From CAYMCQ01 sp964389025 (GTDB lineage: Bacteria; Verrucomicrobiota; Verrucomicrobiia; Limisphaerales; CAYMCQ01), in NCBI GenBank assembly GCA_964389025.1, contig CAYMCQ010000062.1, positions 1 to 25,339 on the forward strand: DNA of 25,339 nt. The letters run 5' to 3'. Below are positions 1 through 7,508 of the stretch, piece after piece (position 1 is the stretch's first letter; the number at the start of each line of letters is the position of its first letter). The notes beneath the pieces were generated by a model, which was not told the DNA's origin, searched no databases, and saw only the letters and a program-made list of their open reading frames with translations. Made by a program: the position numbers and the translations under genes.

Positions 1-241
1 TTCCCATGCCGTTACGCACAGACAAGGTTAGATGGAAATTCAGATACAAGAGGGAACAGCTGTTGGTCGCCACGGATTTTCCGAAAGGCTGTTGCGCCAA
101 CGCAGCGGCGCGATTTGCTTCGGGGCGGTGGAAGGATTCTCCCTCTCCCAGCGGGAGAGGGCCGGGGTGAGGGAGAACGCAGCGGTATTAACTCGCGGCC
201 ACAGAACTTTTGAAATTGCTCTGCCTGTCAACATTCAGCAC
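1..241. other. Intergenic region at window start
   Basis: No convincing gene is seen here. A 90-codon open frame on the plus strand (32-304) reads through a palindromic repeat and overlaps the 3' end of the aminotransferase gene, so I treat it as spurious. The only clear structure is the repeat at 131-178. Confidence 0.6.
131..178. repeat. Palindromic intergenic repeat (CCCTCTCCC type)
   Basis: CCCTCTCCC at 141-149 and GGGAGAGGG at 153-161 form a perfect 9-bp stem with a 3-nt loop. An alternative pairing joins TTCTCCCTC (137-145) to GAGGGAGAA (169-177). From memory, similar CTCTCCC/GGGAGAGGG units are dispersed in many bacterial genomes. It could act downstream of the minus-strand aminotransferase gene as an RNA hairpin, but there is no T-tract, so I call it a REP-like repeat rather than a terminator. 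Confidence 0.65.
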
Positions 242-1087
242 TCAGCGGGTTTCGTTCTCCACGATCTCTTGGTAGCGCCGGTGAATTTTTTTCACGAGGC
301 TTGATGTCTGCAAAGGGTGCCCGTCCAGCGATGCCGCTTCGACAATCCCAAAACTGCTCATCGAAAGAAAAACGCCTTGCGCGTGCAGCAACTCCTTTGG
401 TCGCGGCGCAATTTCATCCGTCGAGATTTTCAGTTCCTTGCAGATTTCCAGCACGACCAGCCGTGTGACGCCCGGCAGAACTCCGCTCGCCAGCGGCGGC
501 GTGCAAACGGTTCCTTTGCGTATCCAAAACAGATTGCTCGTCGTGCCTTCGACCACGAAGCCGTCCGTGTTCGTCAGCAATGCTTCCTGCGCGTCCGCGT
601 CGTCGGCCTGCGCGCGGGCAAGGACTTGCGGGAGTTTGTTGCACGTCTTGAAAAGCGCGAGGGGTTCGTTGGCAGGCAGGCGAATCGAAGACGTGATCAC
701 CTTCCACTCCGGCGGATTTTCCAGATCAAATCTCGGCAAGGGATGCAACGTCATCACGAGCGTCGGCTTGTCTGCGCCCTTCGGCGAATAACCGCGCTGC
801 CCAACGCCACGCGAAAGCGCGATGCGCAGCAACGCCTCGGACATTTTGTTTTTTGCGATGAGTTGAACTGCAAATTTTTTCAAAGTGATGGACGAAAACG
901 GCAGCGCGATTTTCAACACCTTCGCCCCGTTTTGTAACCGTTTCACGTGCTGCGCCCAGCGAAATGGCCTGCCATTTGAAATCGGAACAGCCTCGAACAA
1001 GCCGTCTCCGTAGAGAAAACTCCTGTCAAACACCGAGACGAAGGCTTTGTAGCCGGGAACAAATTTGCCGTTGAGAAAAACGAGCAT
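242..1087 (-). CDS. pabC: Class IV PLP aminotransferase, aminodeoxychorismate lyase-like
   Basis: A 281-residue fold-type IV PLP enzyme, the usual length for the family. The N-terminal domain has the typical FLNGKFVP opening and the FLYGDGLFE segment (residues 24-32). The likely Schiff-base lysine is K147 in LFKTCNKLPQVLA, followed by the conserved VVEGTTSNLFW block near residue 180 and SGVLPGVTR, which is expected at the cofactor phosphate. The family covers 4-amino-4-deoxychorismate lyase, branched-chain aminotransferase and D-amino acid transaminase. The PabB-like gene 71 nt upstream on the same strand favours the lyase, which releases pyruvate to give p-aminobenzoate for folate. The start is ATG at 1087; the ribosome binding site is weak. 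The family is secure, the exact substrate is inferred. Confidence 0.8.
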   Translation of the reverse strand: MLVFLNGKFVPGYKAFVSVFDRSFLYGDGLFEAVPISNGRPFRWAQHVKRLQNGAKVLKIALPFSSITLKKFAVQLIAKNKMSEALLRIALSRGVGQRGYSPKGADKPTLVMTLHPLPRFDLENPPEWKVITSSIRLPANEPLALFKTCNKLPQVLARAQADDADAQEALLTNTDGFVVEGTTSNLFWIRKGTVCTPPLASGVLPGVTRLVVLEICKELKISTDEIAPRPKELLHAQGVFLSMSSFGIVEAASLDGHPLQTSSLVKKIHRRYQEIVENETR

Positions 1088-1129
1088 GGTGATTCAAATA
1101 CGCGAGCAGACAAAGCTCGGCGAGAAGAA

Positions 1130-1220
1130 AAGCTCCAAGCCTCAAGCCTCAAAAACCGTCAGCGCTTAAATTTTGGAGTTTGGACTTTCTCTAGATGTTG
1201 GAGGTTGGTGCTTGGAGCTT
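1130..1220. repeat. Inverted-repeat-bounded block of degenerate heptamers at the pabB 3' end
   Basis: AAGCTCCAAGC (1130-1140) and GCTTGGAGCTT (1210-1220) are a perfect 11-bp inverted repeat. Inside, the plus strand has AAGCTCC, AAGCCTC, AAGCCTC (1130-1150). The minus strand reads AAGCTCC, AAGCACC, AACCTCC, AACATCT (1220 down to 1193) and then AGAGAAA. The same order of four heptamers followed by AGAGAAA recurs inside rimO at 21138-21172. The block supplies the last 19 or so codons and the stop codon of pabB. Confidence 0.75.
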
Positions 1221-2652
1221 CCGCGAAGCGCAGCGCATCAAGAAATCCGCGCGCCTTCGTCAGCGTCTCCTCGTATTCCGCCTCGGGATTTGAATCGGCC
1301 ACGATTCCCGCGCCGACATTGAAGTGCGCCCCGCCGTCTTTGCAAACCGCCGAGCGGATGATGATGCTCAACTGGCTTTCGCGGTTGAAACCAAGGTAGC
1401 CGAGCGCGCCGGTGTAAGGGCCGCGCGCAATCGGCTCAAGCTCGTCAATGATCTCCATTGCGCGAAACTTCGGTGCGCCTGTCACGCTGCCGCCGGGAAA
1501 ACATGACGCGAACGCGCCAAAATGGGTCATGTCGTTTCGCAGATGGCCTTCGACGGTTGAAATCAAATGTTGCACATGCGCAAACTTTTCCAGCCGCGCC
1601 AGTTCAGGCACGCGAATCGAGCCGAACTCGGAAACTTTGCCCAGATCATTTCGCAACAGATCCGTGATCATCAGCAACTCAGCCGTTTCTTTGGCGCTGG
1701 TCTGGAGTTCGTAGGAAAGTTGCGCGTCGCGGTCCGCGTCGTTCGAGCGCGGGCGCGTCCCTTTGATTGGCCGCGTGGAAATGTGCGAGCCACTCAACCG
1801 CAAAAAAAGTTCGGGCGACGACGAGGCGATTTGAAATTCGCCGCAGTCAAGAAAAGCCGAAAATGGAGCGGGGGACACGGCGACCAACCGCTGAAAAAAC
1901 TCCCAACCCGAAAACTCGCACGCCGCCGTCAGCCGCTGCGAAAGGTTGACTTGATAAATGTCTCCGGCGCGGATGTAGCGCTGCGCGCGCTCGACTTTGG
2001 CGATGAAGGACGGACGTGTGAAGTTCGAACTTATCTGGCCTCGGAGGGGCAAGTTACACGAGCCCCTGATTTTTTCCCGGTCTCGAATATTGGGGACTCG
2101 TGTAACTCGTCCCTCCGAAACAAGGACTGCGCGCCAGAATTCCATTTGTTCGCGCGCGCGAACTTCGCTTCGCGAGCCGTCAGCAGCCAATCCCGTCGAA
2201 ACAATCCACGTCTTGCCAAGTTGATGGTCGAACACAACAAGGCTGTCGTAAAAACCGACGCAGCAATCGGGCAATTCCAGATCGTTGACCGCACGTCGCG
2301 GGAGTTTCGGCTCTGTGAAGTTTTTTAGGTCGTATCCCCAGTATCCAAAGCACCCGCCGAGCGGAAACGGCAGATCAATTTCGTCCAGCAGTTCGTAGCG
2401 GGACATGAGCCTGTCAAGCAGATGCCATGGATCGCCAAACTGGATTTGGGTTTCGCGGTCTGAGCGCAATTCACACCGCGATCCAAACGAATGGAAGGTC
2501 AGAAATGGCCGCGCAACCACGAACGAATACCGCGCGTGCGGCGAATCGAACGCCGAACTGCGCAACAAAATGAAGCCCGGTTCGCCGTGAATCGCTTCAC
2601 CCAGCGACTCCGGCGTGTGCGCGGTCTGAATTTCTTCGATGAGCGGGCGCAT
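1159..2652 (-). CDS. pabB: Aminodeoxychorismate synthase component I (PabB)
   Basis: A chorismate-utilising enzyme of 497 residues from the chosen ATG at 2652. The PIKGTRPR motif has the lysine that marks PabB, where anthranilate synthase TrpE has alanine. Other family blocks are AGDIYQVNLSQRL, ETAELLMITDLLRNDLG, FPGGSVTGAPK and GPYTGALGYLG. With a glutaminase (PabA, not in this window) it would convert chorismate to aminodeoxychorismate, the substrate of the neighbouring PabC-like lyase. The frame is open up to an ATG at 2850, but that start would overlap the end of nrdJ and its terminator, so 2652 is preferred. Two oddities are seen: residues about 179-205 are encoded by a 78-bp palindromic element, and the last 19 residues lie in a heptamer repeat block, beyond the usual family end. 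Confidence 0.85.
   Translation of the reverse strand: MRPLIEEIQTAHTPESLGEAIHGEPGFILLRSSAFDSPHARYSFVVARPFLTFHSFGSRCELRSDRETQIQFGDPWHLLDRLMSRYELLDEIDLPFPLGGCFGYWGYDLKNFTEPKLPRRAVNDLELPDCCVGFYDSLVVFDHQLGKTWIVSTGLAADGSRSEVRAREQMEFWRAVLVSEGRVTRVPNIRDREKIRGSCNLPLRGQISSNFTRPSFIAKVERAQRYIRAGDIYQVNLSQRLTAACEFSGWEFFQRLVAVSPAPFSAFLDCGEFQIASSSPELFLRLSGSHISTRPIKGTRPRSNDADRDAQLSYELQTSAKETAELLMITDLLRNDLGKVSEFGSIRVPELARLEKFAHVQHLISTVEGHLRNDMTHFGAFASCFPGGSVTGAPKFRAMEIIDELEPIARGPYTGALGYLGFNRESQLSIIIRSAVCKDGGAHFNVGAGIVADSNPEAEYEETLTKARGFLDALRFAEAPSTNLQHLEKVQTPKFKR
2041..2118. repeat. 78-bp palindromic element inserted in frame in pabB
   Basis: The left arm at 2041-2066 (starts TCGGAGGGGCAAGTTACACG) and the right arm at 2092-2118 (ends GTGTAACTCGTCCCTCCGA) are reverse complements, with two mismatches and one 1-nt gap over about 26 nt. 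A 25-nt loop separates them. The unit spans 78 nt, exactly 26 codons, and keeps the pabB frame open. On the coding strand it gives a basic, low-similarity segment beginning SEGRVTRVPNIRDR. Rickettsia palindromic elements in proteins behave in the same way; relation to them is not implied. Confidence 0.8.
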
Positions 2653-2706
2653 GTTGTCTGTCGCACAAGGGTAGCAAGCCAGGTGACAGAAGGAAAATTG
2701 ATTTCC

Positions 2707-2748
2707 AAAAAAGCACAGGCCGGAGAGCGGGAAAACTCTCCGGCCTGT
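2707..2748 (-). terminator. Intrinsic terminator downstream of nrdJ
   Basis: ACAGGCCGGAGAG (2715-2727) pairs perfectly with CTCTCCGGCCTGT (2736-2748), giving a 13-bp GC-rich stem with an 8-nt loop. On the minus strand it is followed after GC by six T residues (complement of 2707-2712). It lies 18 nt beyond the nrdJ stop codon and before the pabB start, so it should separate nrdJ transcripts from pabB. Confidence 0.9.
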
Positions 2749-2765
2749 CTTGTGCATTGTCTTCC

Positions 2766-5700
2766 CTACGAACAGCCCAAACTCTCGCCGCAATTCAGAC
2801 ACTTGAAACAAGCGCCGTTTCTTACCGCCACGTGGCCGCAGCTCGGACAAGTCGGCGCGTCTTTGACGAAATGCGACACGGCATCGTTCAAACTGTTTAC
2901 GGTGCGCGTCGCGGCTTCGGCGTGGCCGCCGTTCCCGGTCGTCGTCTTCGCGGCCTTTACGTCGAGCACCTCCGTGTCGTCTGAAATCGCGAGGTCGCGG
3001 ACGGGGCGGTTCACCCGTTTTTTTTCTTCCTCGATCAAGCCCGGCATCGCCAGTTCGGGTTGCGTCCGGTTCTTGTTTTGCGCGTCGCGGTAGCCGGGGA
3101 TGAATTGCAGCGCCAGCCAGCGGAAAACGTAGTCAATGATCGAAGCCGCGTTGCGGATCTCCGGATTCTTCGTGAAGCCTGACGGCTCGAAGCGCTGGTG
3201 TGCGAATTTTTTCAACAACGTTTCCAGCGGCACGCCGTATTGAAGCGCCATGCTTGTCAACGTGCCGATGGTGTCCATCAGCCCGCCGATGGTCGAACCT
3301 TCCTTCGCCATCGTGATAAAAAGTTCTCCCGGATGGCCGTCGTCGAACAGGCCGACGGTGAGATACCCTTCATGTCCCGCGATGTCGAACTTGTGCGTGA
3401 GCGCCTGGCGCGTGTCGGTCAGACGGCGGCGCAGCGGCTTGCCGGATTCCGCGCGCAGTTTGACGGTTTCCAATTCGAGTTCCTTGATGCTCGATTCGAG
3501 CGTGGCGATTTGCGACGCGGAATCCACCTTGTCGCCGCCTTCGTTTGTTTTTTTGGTGTTCAACGGTTGCGACCGTTTCGAGCCGTCGCGATAAATCGCC
3601 ACGCACTTCAATCCCATCTTCCACGCCTGGACGTAAGTGTCGCGAATTTCTTCGACGGTGCTTTCACTCGGCATGTTGACGGTCTTGGAAATCGCGCCGC
3701 TGATGAACGGCTGCGCGGCGGCCATCATTTTGAGGTGCGCCATGTATTGGATGCTGCGCTTGCCCTTGAACGGCTTGAACGCACAATCAAAAACTTCCAG
3801 ATGCTCCGGCTTCAGTCCGCTTTGGATCGCGTGGCCTTCTTCGATGACGTCCTCGATCGTGTCGTGCTTCTCGATGTGCGCGATGATCTTCTCGATTTCC
3901 TGAGCGGTGTAGCCGAGCCTCCGCAACGCTTCCGGCACCATGCGGTTGACGATCTTCAAAAGTCCGCCGCCGGCCAGCAGTTTGTATTTCACCAGCGCGA
4001 TGTCCGGCTCGATGCCCGTCGTGTCGCAGTCCATCAGGAAGGCGATCGTGCCCGTCGGCGCGAGCACGGTGACCTGCGCGTTGCGGTAGCCGAATTTTTC
4101 GCCAGCCGACAACGCGCGATTCCAGCAACCGCGCGCTTCATCTTTGAGATAATTAAATTCCTCGCTCGGTTGAATTTCTTCCACGGCGTTGCGGTGCAAT
4201 TTGATAACGCCGAGCGTGGAAGCCACATTGTCCTTCGCCAGCGGCTTTGAAATATGCGCGCAACTCGCGTCACGGTAGCCGGGAAACGCTCCCATCGTCT
4301 TGGAAATTTCCGCCGACTGCTCGTAGGAATGACCCGTCATGATGGCGGTGATCGCGCCGGCGAGCGCGCGGCCTTCGTCCGAATCATACGGCAGGCCGTA
4401 GCTCATGATGAGCGAGCCGAGATTGGCGTAACCGAGGCCAAGCGTGCGGTAAATATGCGAGTTTTCGGCGATGTCTTTGGTTGGATAACTGGCGTTGTCC
4501 ACGAGAATCTCCTGCGCGGTGATGAAAATTCTGACTGCGGCTTTGAACCGTTCCGTGTCGAATTTTCCATCGTCGCGTTTGAACTTCATCAAGTTCAGCG
4601 ACGCAAGATTGCAAGCGGTGTTGTCAAGGAACACGTATTCACTGCACGGGTTCGTTGAGTGGATCGGCTGAGTGCCTTTGCATGTGTGCCACTTTTGGAT
4701 CGCGCCGTCGTATTGCATTCCCGGATCGCCGCAAGTCCACGTTCCCTCGGCGATTTTATGGAGCAATTTCGACGCGTCCTTTTTTTCGAGCGGTTTGTTC
4801 GTCGTGATGGAGCGCGTCCACCATTCTTTGCCGTCCACCGCCGCCTGCATGAACTCGTCGCTCGCGCGCACGGAAAGATTTTCGTTCTGATACATCACGC
4901 TGCCGTAGGCCTCGCCGTTGTATGAGCCGTCGTAGCCCTGCTCGATGAGCGCCCACGCTTTTTTTTCCTCCTTCTGCTTCGCGTCAATGAACTCTTCGAT
5001 GTCGCCGTGCCAGTCGCGGAGCGTGTTCATCTTCGCCGCGCGACGGGTCTTGCCGCCGGACTTCACGACGTTGGCGACCTGGTCGTAAACTTTCAGGAAC
5101 GAAAGCGGCCCGCTCGGACGTCCACCGCCGCTCAATTTTTCCCGGCTCGAACGCAGCGGCGTCAAATCCGTGCCCGTGCCCGAGCCGAATTTGAACAACA
5201 TCGCCTCGCTGGCGGCCAGTTGCATGATGGACTCCATGTTGTCCTGCACGGACTGGATGAAACATGCGCTGCACTGGGGAAATTCGTATTGGGTGTGGGC
5301 GCGTTCGGCTTTCCCGGTCTTGCGGTTGTAGAACCAGTTGCCCTTGTCAGAATTTTTCCCGACGCCGTATTGGTGGTAGAGGCCGACGTTGAACCAGACC
5401 GGCGAATTGAACGCGCCGTATTGGTTCACGCAAAGCCACGTCAACTCCTGATAAAACACTTCTCCGTCCGTTTTGCTGAAGTAACCGTCAGCCACGCCCC
5501 AGTCCGCGATCGTGCGGCAGATGCGATGGATGAGCTGGCGCACGGAAGTTTCGCGCTCGGAGGTGTTCTGCTCGCCGTAAAAATATTTCGATACCACAAC
5601 TTTCGTCGCGAGCAGCGACCACGACTTCGGCACTTCCACATTTTCCTGTTTGAAGATGACCTTGCCGGCATCGTCGGTGATCTCGGCGGTGCGGCGTTCC

Positions 5701-5876
5701 CATTCGAGCTGGTCGAACGGACTTTTTTTCGCGTCGCTGAAGACGCGCTCGACCGGAAGAAATTTTTTTGTCGGACGATTTATGATTTCGGCTGGACGAG
5801 TGCGCGACACTGACGGCCTGCTGCGTGTGTGCTGCGAACGAGCGGACGAGGAAACCTGTTCCTGGACATCGATCAT
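2766..5876 (-). CDS. nrdJ: Adenosylcobalamin-dependent ribonucleotide reductase (class II)
   Basis: A 1036-residue class II reductase that makes deoxyribonucleotides with adenosylcobalamin as radical source and needs no oxygen. Visible family blocks are FNSPVWFNVG, the ACFIQSV segment, the long glycine-rich stretch FGSGTGTDLTPLRSSREKLSGG (broken here only by family variation), the catalytic-loop NPCSE followed by NTACNLASLNL, and APTGTIAFLMDCDTTGIEPD. The C-terminus has paired cysteines, CPSCGH and CFKCLNCGES, a zinc-ribbon-like end that may carry the redox-active cysteines. AAGGA lies 7 nt before the ATG at 5876, supporting this start. It stands alone between a long leader region and a strong terminator. 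No class I or III reductase is in the window, so B12 supply is probably important to the organism. Confidence 0.95.
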   Translation of the reverse strand: MIDVQEQVSSSARSQHTRSRPSVSRTRPAEIINRPTKKFLPVERVFSDAKKSPFDQLEWERRTAEITDDAGKVIFKQENVEVPKSWSLLATKVVVSKYFYGEQNTSERETSVRQLIHRICRTIADWGVADGYFSKTDGEVFYQELTWLCVNQYGAFNSPVWFNVGLYHQYGVGKNSDKGNWFYNRKTGKAERAHTQYEFPQCSACFIQSVQDNMESIMQLAASEAMLFKFGSGTGTDLTPLRSSREKLSGGGRPSGPLSFLKVYDQVANVVKSGGKTRRAAKMNTLRDWHGDIEEFIDAKQKEEKKAWALIEQGYDGSYNGEAYGSVMYQNENLSVRASDEFMQAAVDGKEWWTRSITTNKPLEKKDASKLLHKIAEGTWTCGDPGMQYDGAIQKWHTCKGTQPIHSTNPCSEYVFLDNTACNLASLNLMKFKRDDGKFDTERFKAAVRIFITAQEILVDNASYPTKDIAENSHIYRTLGLGYANLGSLIMSYGLPYDSDEGRALAGAITAIMTGHSYEQSAEISKTMGAFPGYRDASCAHISKPLAKDNVASTLGVIKLHRNAVEEIQPSEEFNYLKDEARGCWNRALSAGEKFGYRNAQVTVLAPTGTIAFLMDCDTTGIEPDIALVKYKLLAGGGLLKIVNRMVPEALRRLGYTAQEIEKIIAHIEKHDTIEDVIEEGHAIQSGLKPEHLEVFDCAFKPFKGKRSIQYMAHLKMMAAAQPFISGAISKTVNMPSESTVEEIRDTYVQAWKMGLKCVAIYRDGSKRSQPLNTKKTNEGGDKVDSASQIATLESSIKELELETVKLRAESGKPLRRRLTDTRQALTHKFDIAGHEGYLTVGLFDDGHPGELFITMAKEGSTIGGLMDTIGTLTSMALQYGVPLETLLKKFAHQRFEPSGFTKNPEIRNAASIIDYVFRWLALQFIPGYRDAQNKNRTQPELAMPGLIEEEKKRVNRPVRDLAISDDTEVLDVKAAKTTTGNGGHAEAATRTVNSLNDAVSHFVKDAPTCPSCGHVAVRNGACFKCLNCGESLGCS

Positions 5877-6366
5877 GGCAAATCCTTTCGCTTCGGTTAA
5901 AATCTTGGACGCGCCGGCCTGTTTCGAGAGGACAACCTGACCGGTAAAAAAACCAGCCCCCGCACTCCAGGTTTTCTTGCTTCGCTATCTTCAGCAACAA
6001 ACCCCATTGGTGGGGGACTTGCGAGACTTAAGCCCAATTAGTTGTGGATTACAAGAAGTTTTTTTCCGGGAAAGTTGTTTTCCATTTATTCCCAAGCGAA
6101 ATCGGATGAAAAAGTTTTTGTTCGCTGATTTTCCGCCCGTTGTTCACACCTGTGAGCAGCTTTGAGGTGAATAATTCCGGGTTGTGAACATTAAAAGTAA
6201 ATCCAGAATCCTAAGTTGATTTTTTTACCCGTTCCCAGAGCGGATCCGGCAGGTGATGCCGACAATGTGTTTTCATTTAGAAAACTGCTCTCCTAGACTG
6301 CGCTCATCTCAAACGCATTCGTTTTTTGATTTTGAAAGCACGCCATAATCTTAATCTTGTTCCATC
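5877..6366. promoter_or_regulatory. Divergent regulatory region between nrdJ and rsmD
   Basis: A 490-bp AT-richer gap must hold both divergent promoters. On the nrdJ side it has two adjacent small hairpins: TTGCT/AGCAA (5977-5981/5993-5997) and CCCCA-TTGG-TGGGG (6002-6015), which could fold in the nrdJ leader RNA. Further up are TAATCCACA on the minus strand (6043-6051), TTGTTCACA (6140-6148) within the operator-like TCACACCTGTGA (6144-6155), and TGTTCACA on the minus strand (6183-6190). These resemble DnaA boxes (TTATNCACA) with one or two mismatches. I could not recognise a cobalamin riboswitch or a clear NrdR box. No promoter is called with confidence. Confidence 0.45.
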
Positions 6367-6939
6367 ATGCGCATCACCGGCGGTAACAGCGGCGGGCGGA
6401 TTTTGAAAGTCCCGAAAGGTCTCGACGTGCGTCCCACGCCCGACCTCGTCAAGCAGGCGGTCTTCAACAGCCTCGGAGCGCGGGTCGTCGGAGCGCGTGT
6501 GCTGGAACTTTTTGCCGGCACCGGCGCGTTGAGCCTCGAATGTCTGAGTCGTGGCGCGGCGCACGCCGTTTGCGTCGAGAAATCCCAGCGCCACGCGCAG
6601 ACGATCCGGCACAATCTTGAACTGGCGAATCTGCCCGGAGAAAAATTGGAAGTCCGCGCGCAGGATGCGTTCACCGTCATCGCGCAACTGGCTGCGGCCA
6701 GCGAACAATTTGATGTGGTCATCGCCGACCCGCCTTACGGCGAAAAAAACATTGGCCGCCGCTCCACCTCATTCGCGCAACAACTGCTCGACGACCCGAA
6801 CCTCCCGAAACTTCTGGCTGACGGCGGAATCTTCATCCTCGGCCACACCAAGCGCGACACCTTGAGCTTTCCTGAAACCTGGATTGAATCCAAAACCCTC
6901 AAACACGGTGACACGATGATGCGGTTTTTGAAGCTGTGA
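6367..6939 (+). CDS. rsmD: 16S rRNA (guanine(966)-N(2))-methyltransferase
   Basis: A 190-residue Rossmann-fold methyltransferase that would use S-adenosylmethionine to methylate G966 of 16S rRNA. It opens with the family signature MRITGGNSGGR and the RPTPDLVKQAVFNSLG segment. The SAM-binding loop is VLELFAGTGALSLECLSRGA (residues about 43-62), followed by the acidic CVEKS strand end. The catalytic motif is ADPPYGEK, the DPPY form of the N-methyltransferase motif. The length matches RsmD of other bacteria. It is the first plus-strand gene after the nrdJ leader and has about 110 nt of unassigned sequence behind it. In many genomes it sits beside coaD; here it does not. Confidence 0.93.
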   Translation: MRITGGNSGGRILKVPKGLDVRPTPDLVKQAVFNSLGARVVGARVLELFAGTGALSLECLSRGAAHAVCVEKSQRHAQTIRHNLELANLPGEKLEVRAQDAFTVIAQLAAASEQFDVVIADPPYGEKNIGRRSTSFAQQLLDDPNLPKLLADGGIFILGHTKRDTLSFPETWIESKTLKHGDTMMRFLKL

Positions 6940-7047
6940 ATCCTTGCTGGACAAGCCTGAAACCCATCTTTACCGTCCAAAATAGTGGAAGTGATAAACA
7001 ACAGCTTTGTCGCTCGACATAATGTTCGGTTTTTCTAACCGCTTACC

Positions 7048-7446
7048 ATGAGCGAAGGCGCACCAATAACATGGATGTGGATGGCGTTCCCATTGGTCGG
7101 CTTGGCCATCAATCTTGTCTGGCCGCGCAAGCGGAGCCTCAAGGCCGTTGGCATTGTTCTCCTGCTCTTGACTGCCTATCTCCACGGGTTTTCTGGACTG
7201 AATCCGTTGGACCGAGTTGTCGGTCTTGCGGAGCGCATAGTGACCGGACAGCAGGTTGGCACGCCAGAGCAGGTCGTCAGCAACCTTCGCATAGGACAGG
7301 CTCTGGCACACCAAACGATGTTCGACGTTTCACTTGGCCTTACACTAGCCGTGGTCTTTGCAGCGACGCCGGTTGACATTATCGCACGCATTCGTTCTCG
7401 TTCTCACACAAGGCCCGAAGCCGATGACAAATCACGGAACGCCTAA
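7048..7446 (+). CDS. Small membrane protein of unknown function
   Basis: A 132-residue protein with no family I recognise. It has hydrophobic segments at about residues 8-24 and 30-47, and a third near 93-112, so two or three membrane spans are likely. The stretch between them (VGLAERIVTGQQVGTP) looks soluble. The C-terminus is basic and polar. Codon choice differs from the neighbours, with several ATA and CCA codons and no strong third-position GC bias, which suggests recent acquisition. It stands alone, with no good ribosome binding site before its ATG. A short hairpin, CGGTT-tttct-AACCG, lies about 10 nt upstream of the start. Confidence 0.55.
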   Translation: MSEGAPITWMWMAFPLVGLAINLVWPRKRSLKAVGIVLLLLTAYLHGFSGLNPLDRVVGLAERIVTGQQVGTPEQVVSNLRIGQALAHQTMFDVSLGLTLAVVFAATPVDIIARIRSRSHTRPEADDKSRNA

Positions 7447-7508
7447 TACTGAGATTGGCCGCAATTTTTCTTCCTTGTGACTTTCCGAGCGGATGATGAA
7501 ATCTGCGC

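Noticed and set aside
32..304. 90-codon ORF on the plus strand at the start of the window
   Set aside because: It reads through a palindromic repeat, overlaps the end of the aminotransferase gene on the other strand, and has no domain or ribosome binding site.
2653..2850. Upstream ATG at 2850 as the start of pabB
   Set aside because: It would overlap the end of nrdJ and read through the nrdJ terminator hairpin; the peptide there has no PabB similarity.
3198..4250. 350-codon plus-strand ORF opposite nrdJ
   Set aside because: A shadow of the reading frame of nrdJ in GC-rich sequence: Arg/His-rich composition and no recognisable fold.
5877..6366. Cobalamin riboswitch or replication origin upstream of nrdJ
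   Set aside because: No B12-box-like sequence or pairing was found. The DnaA-like sites are imperfect and too few, and dnaA, dnaN or gyrB are not nearby, so an origin is not supported.
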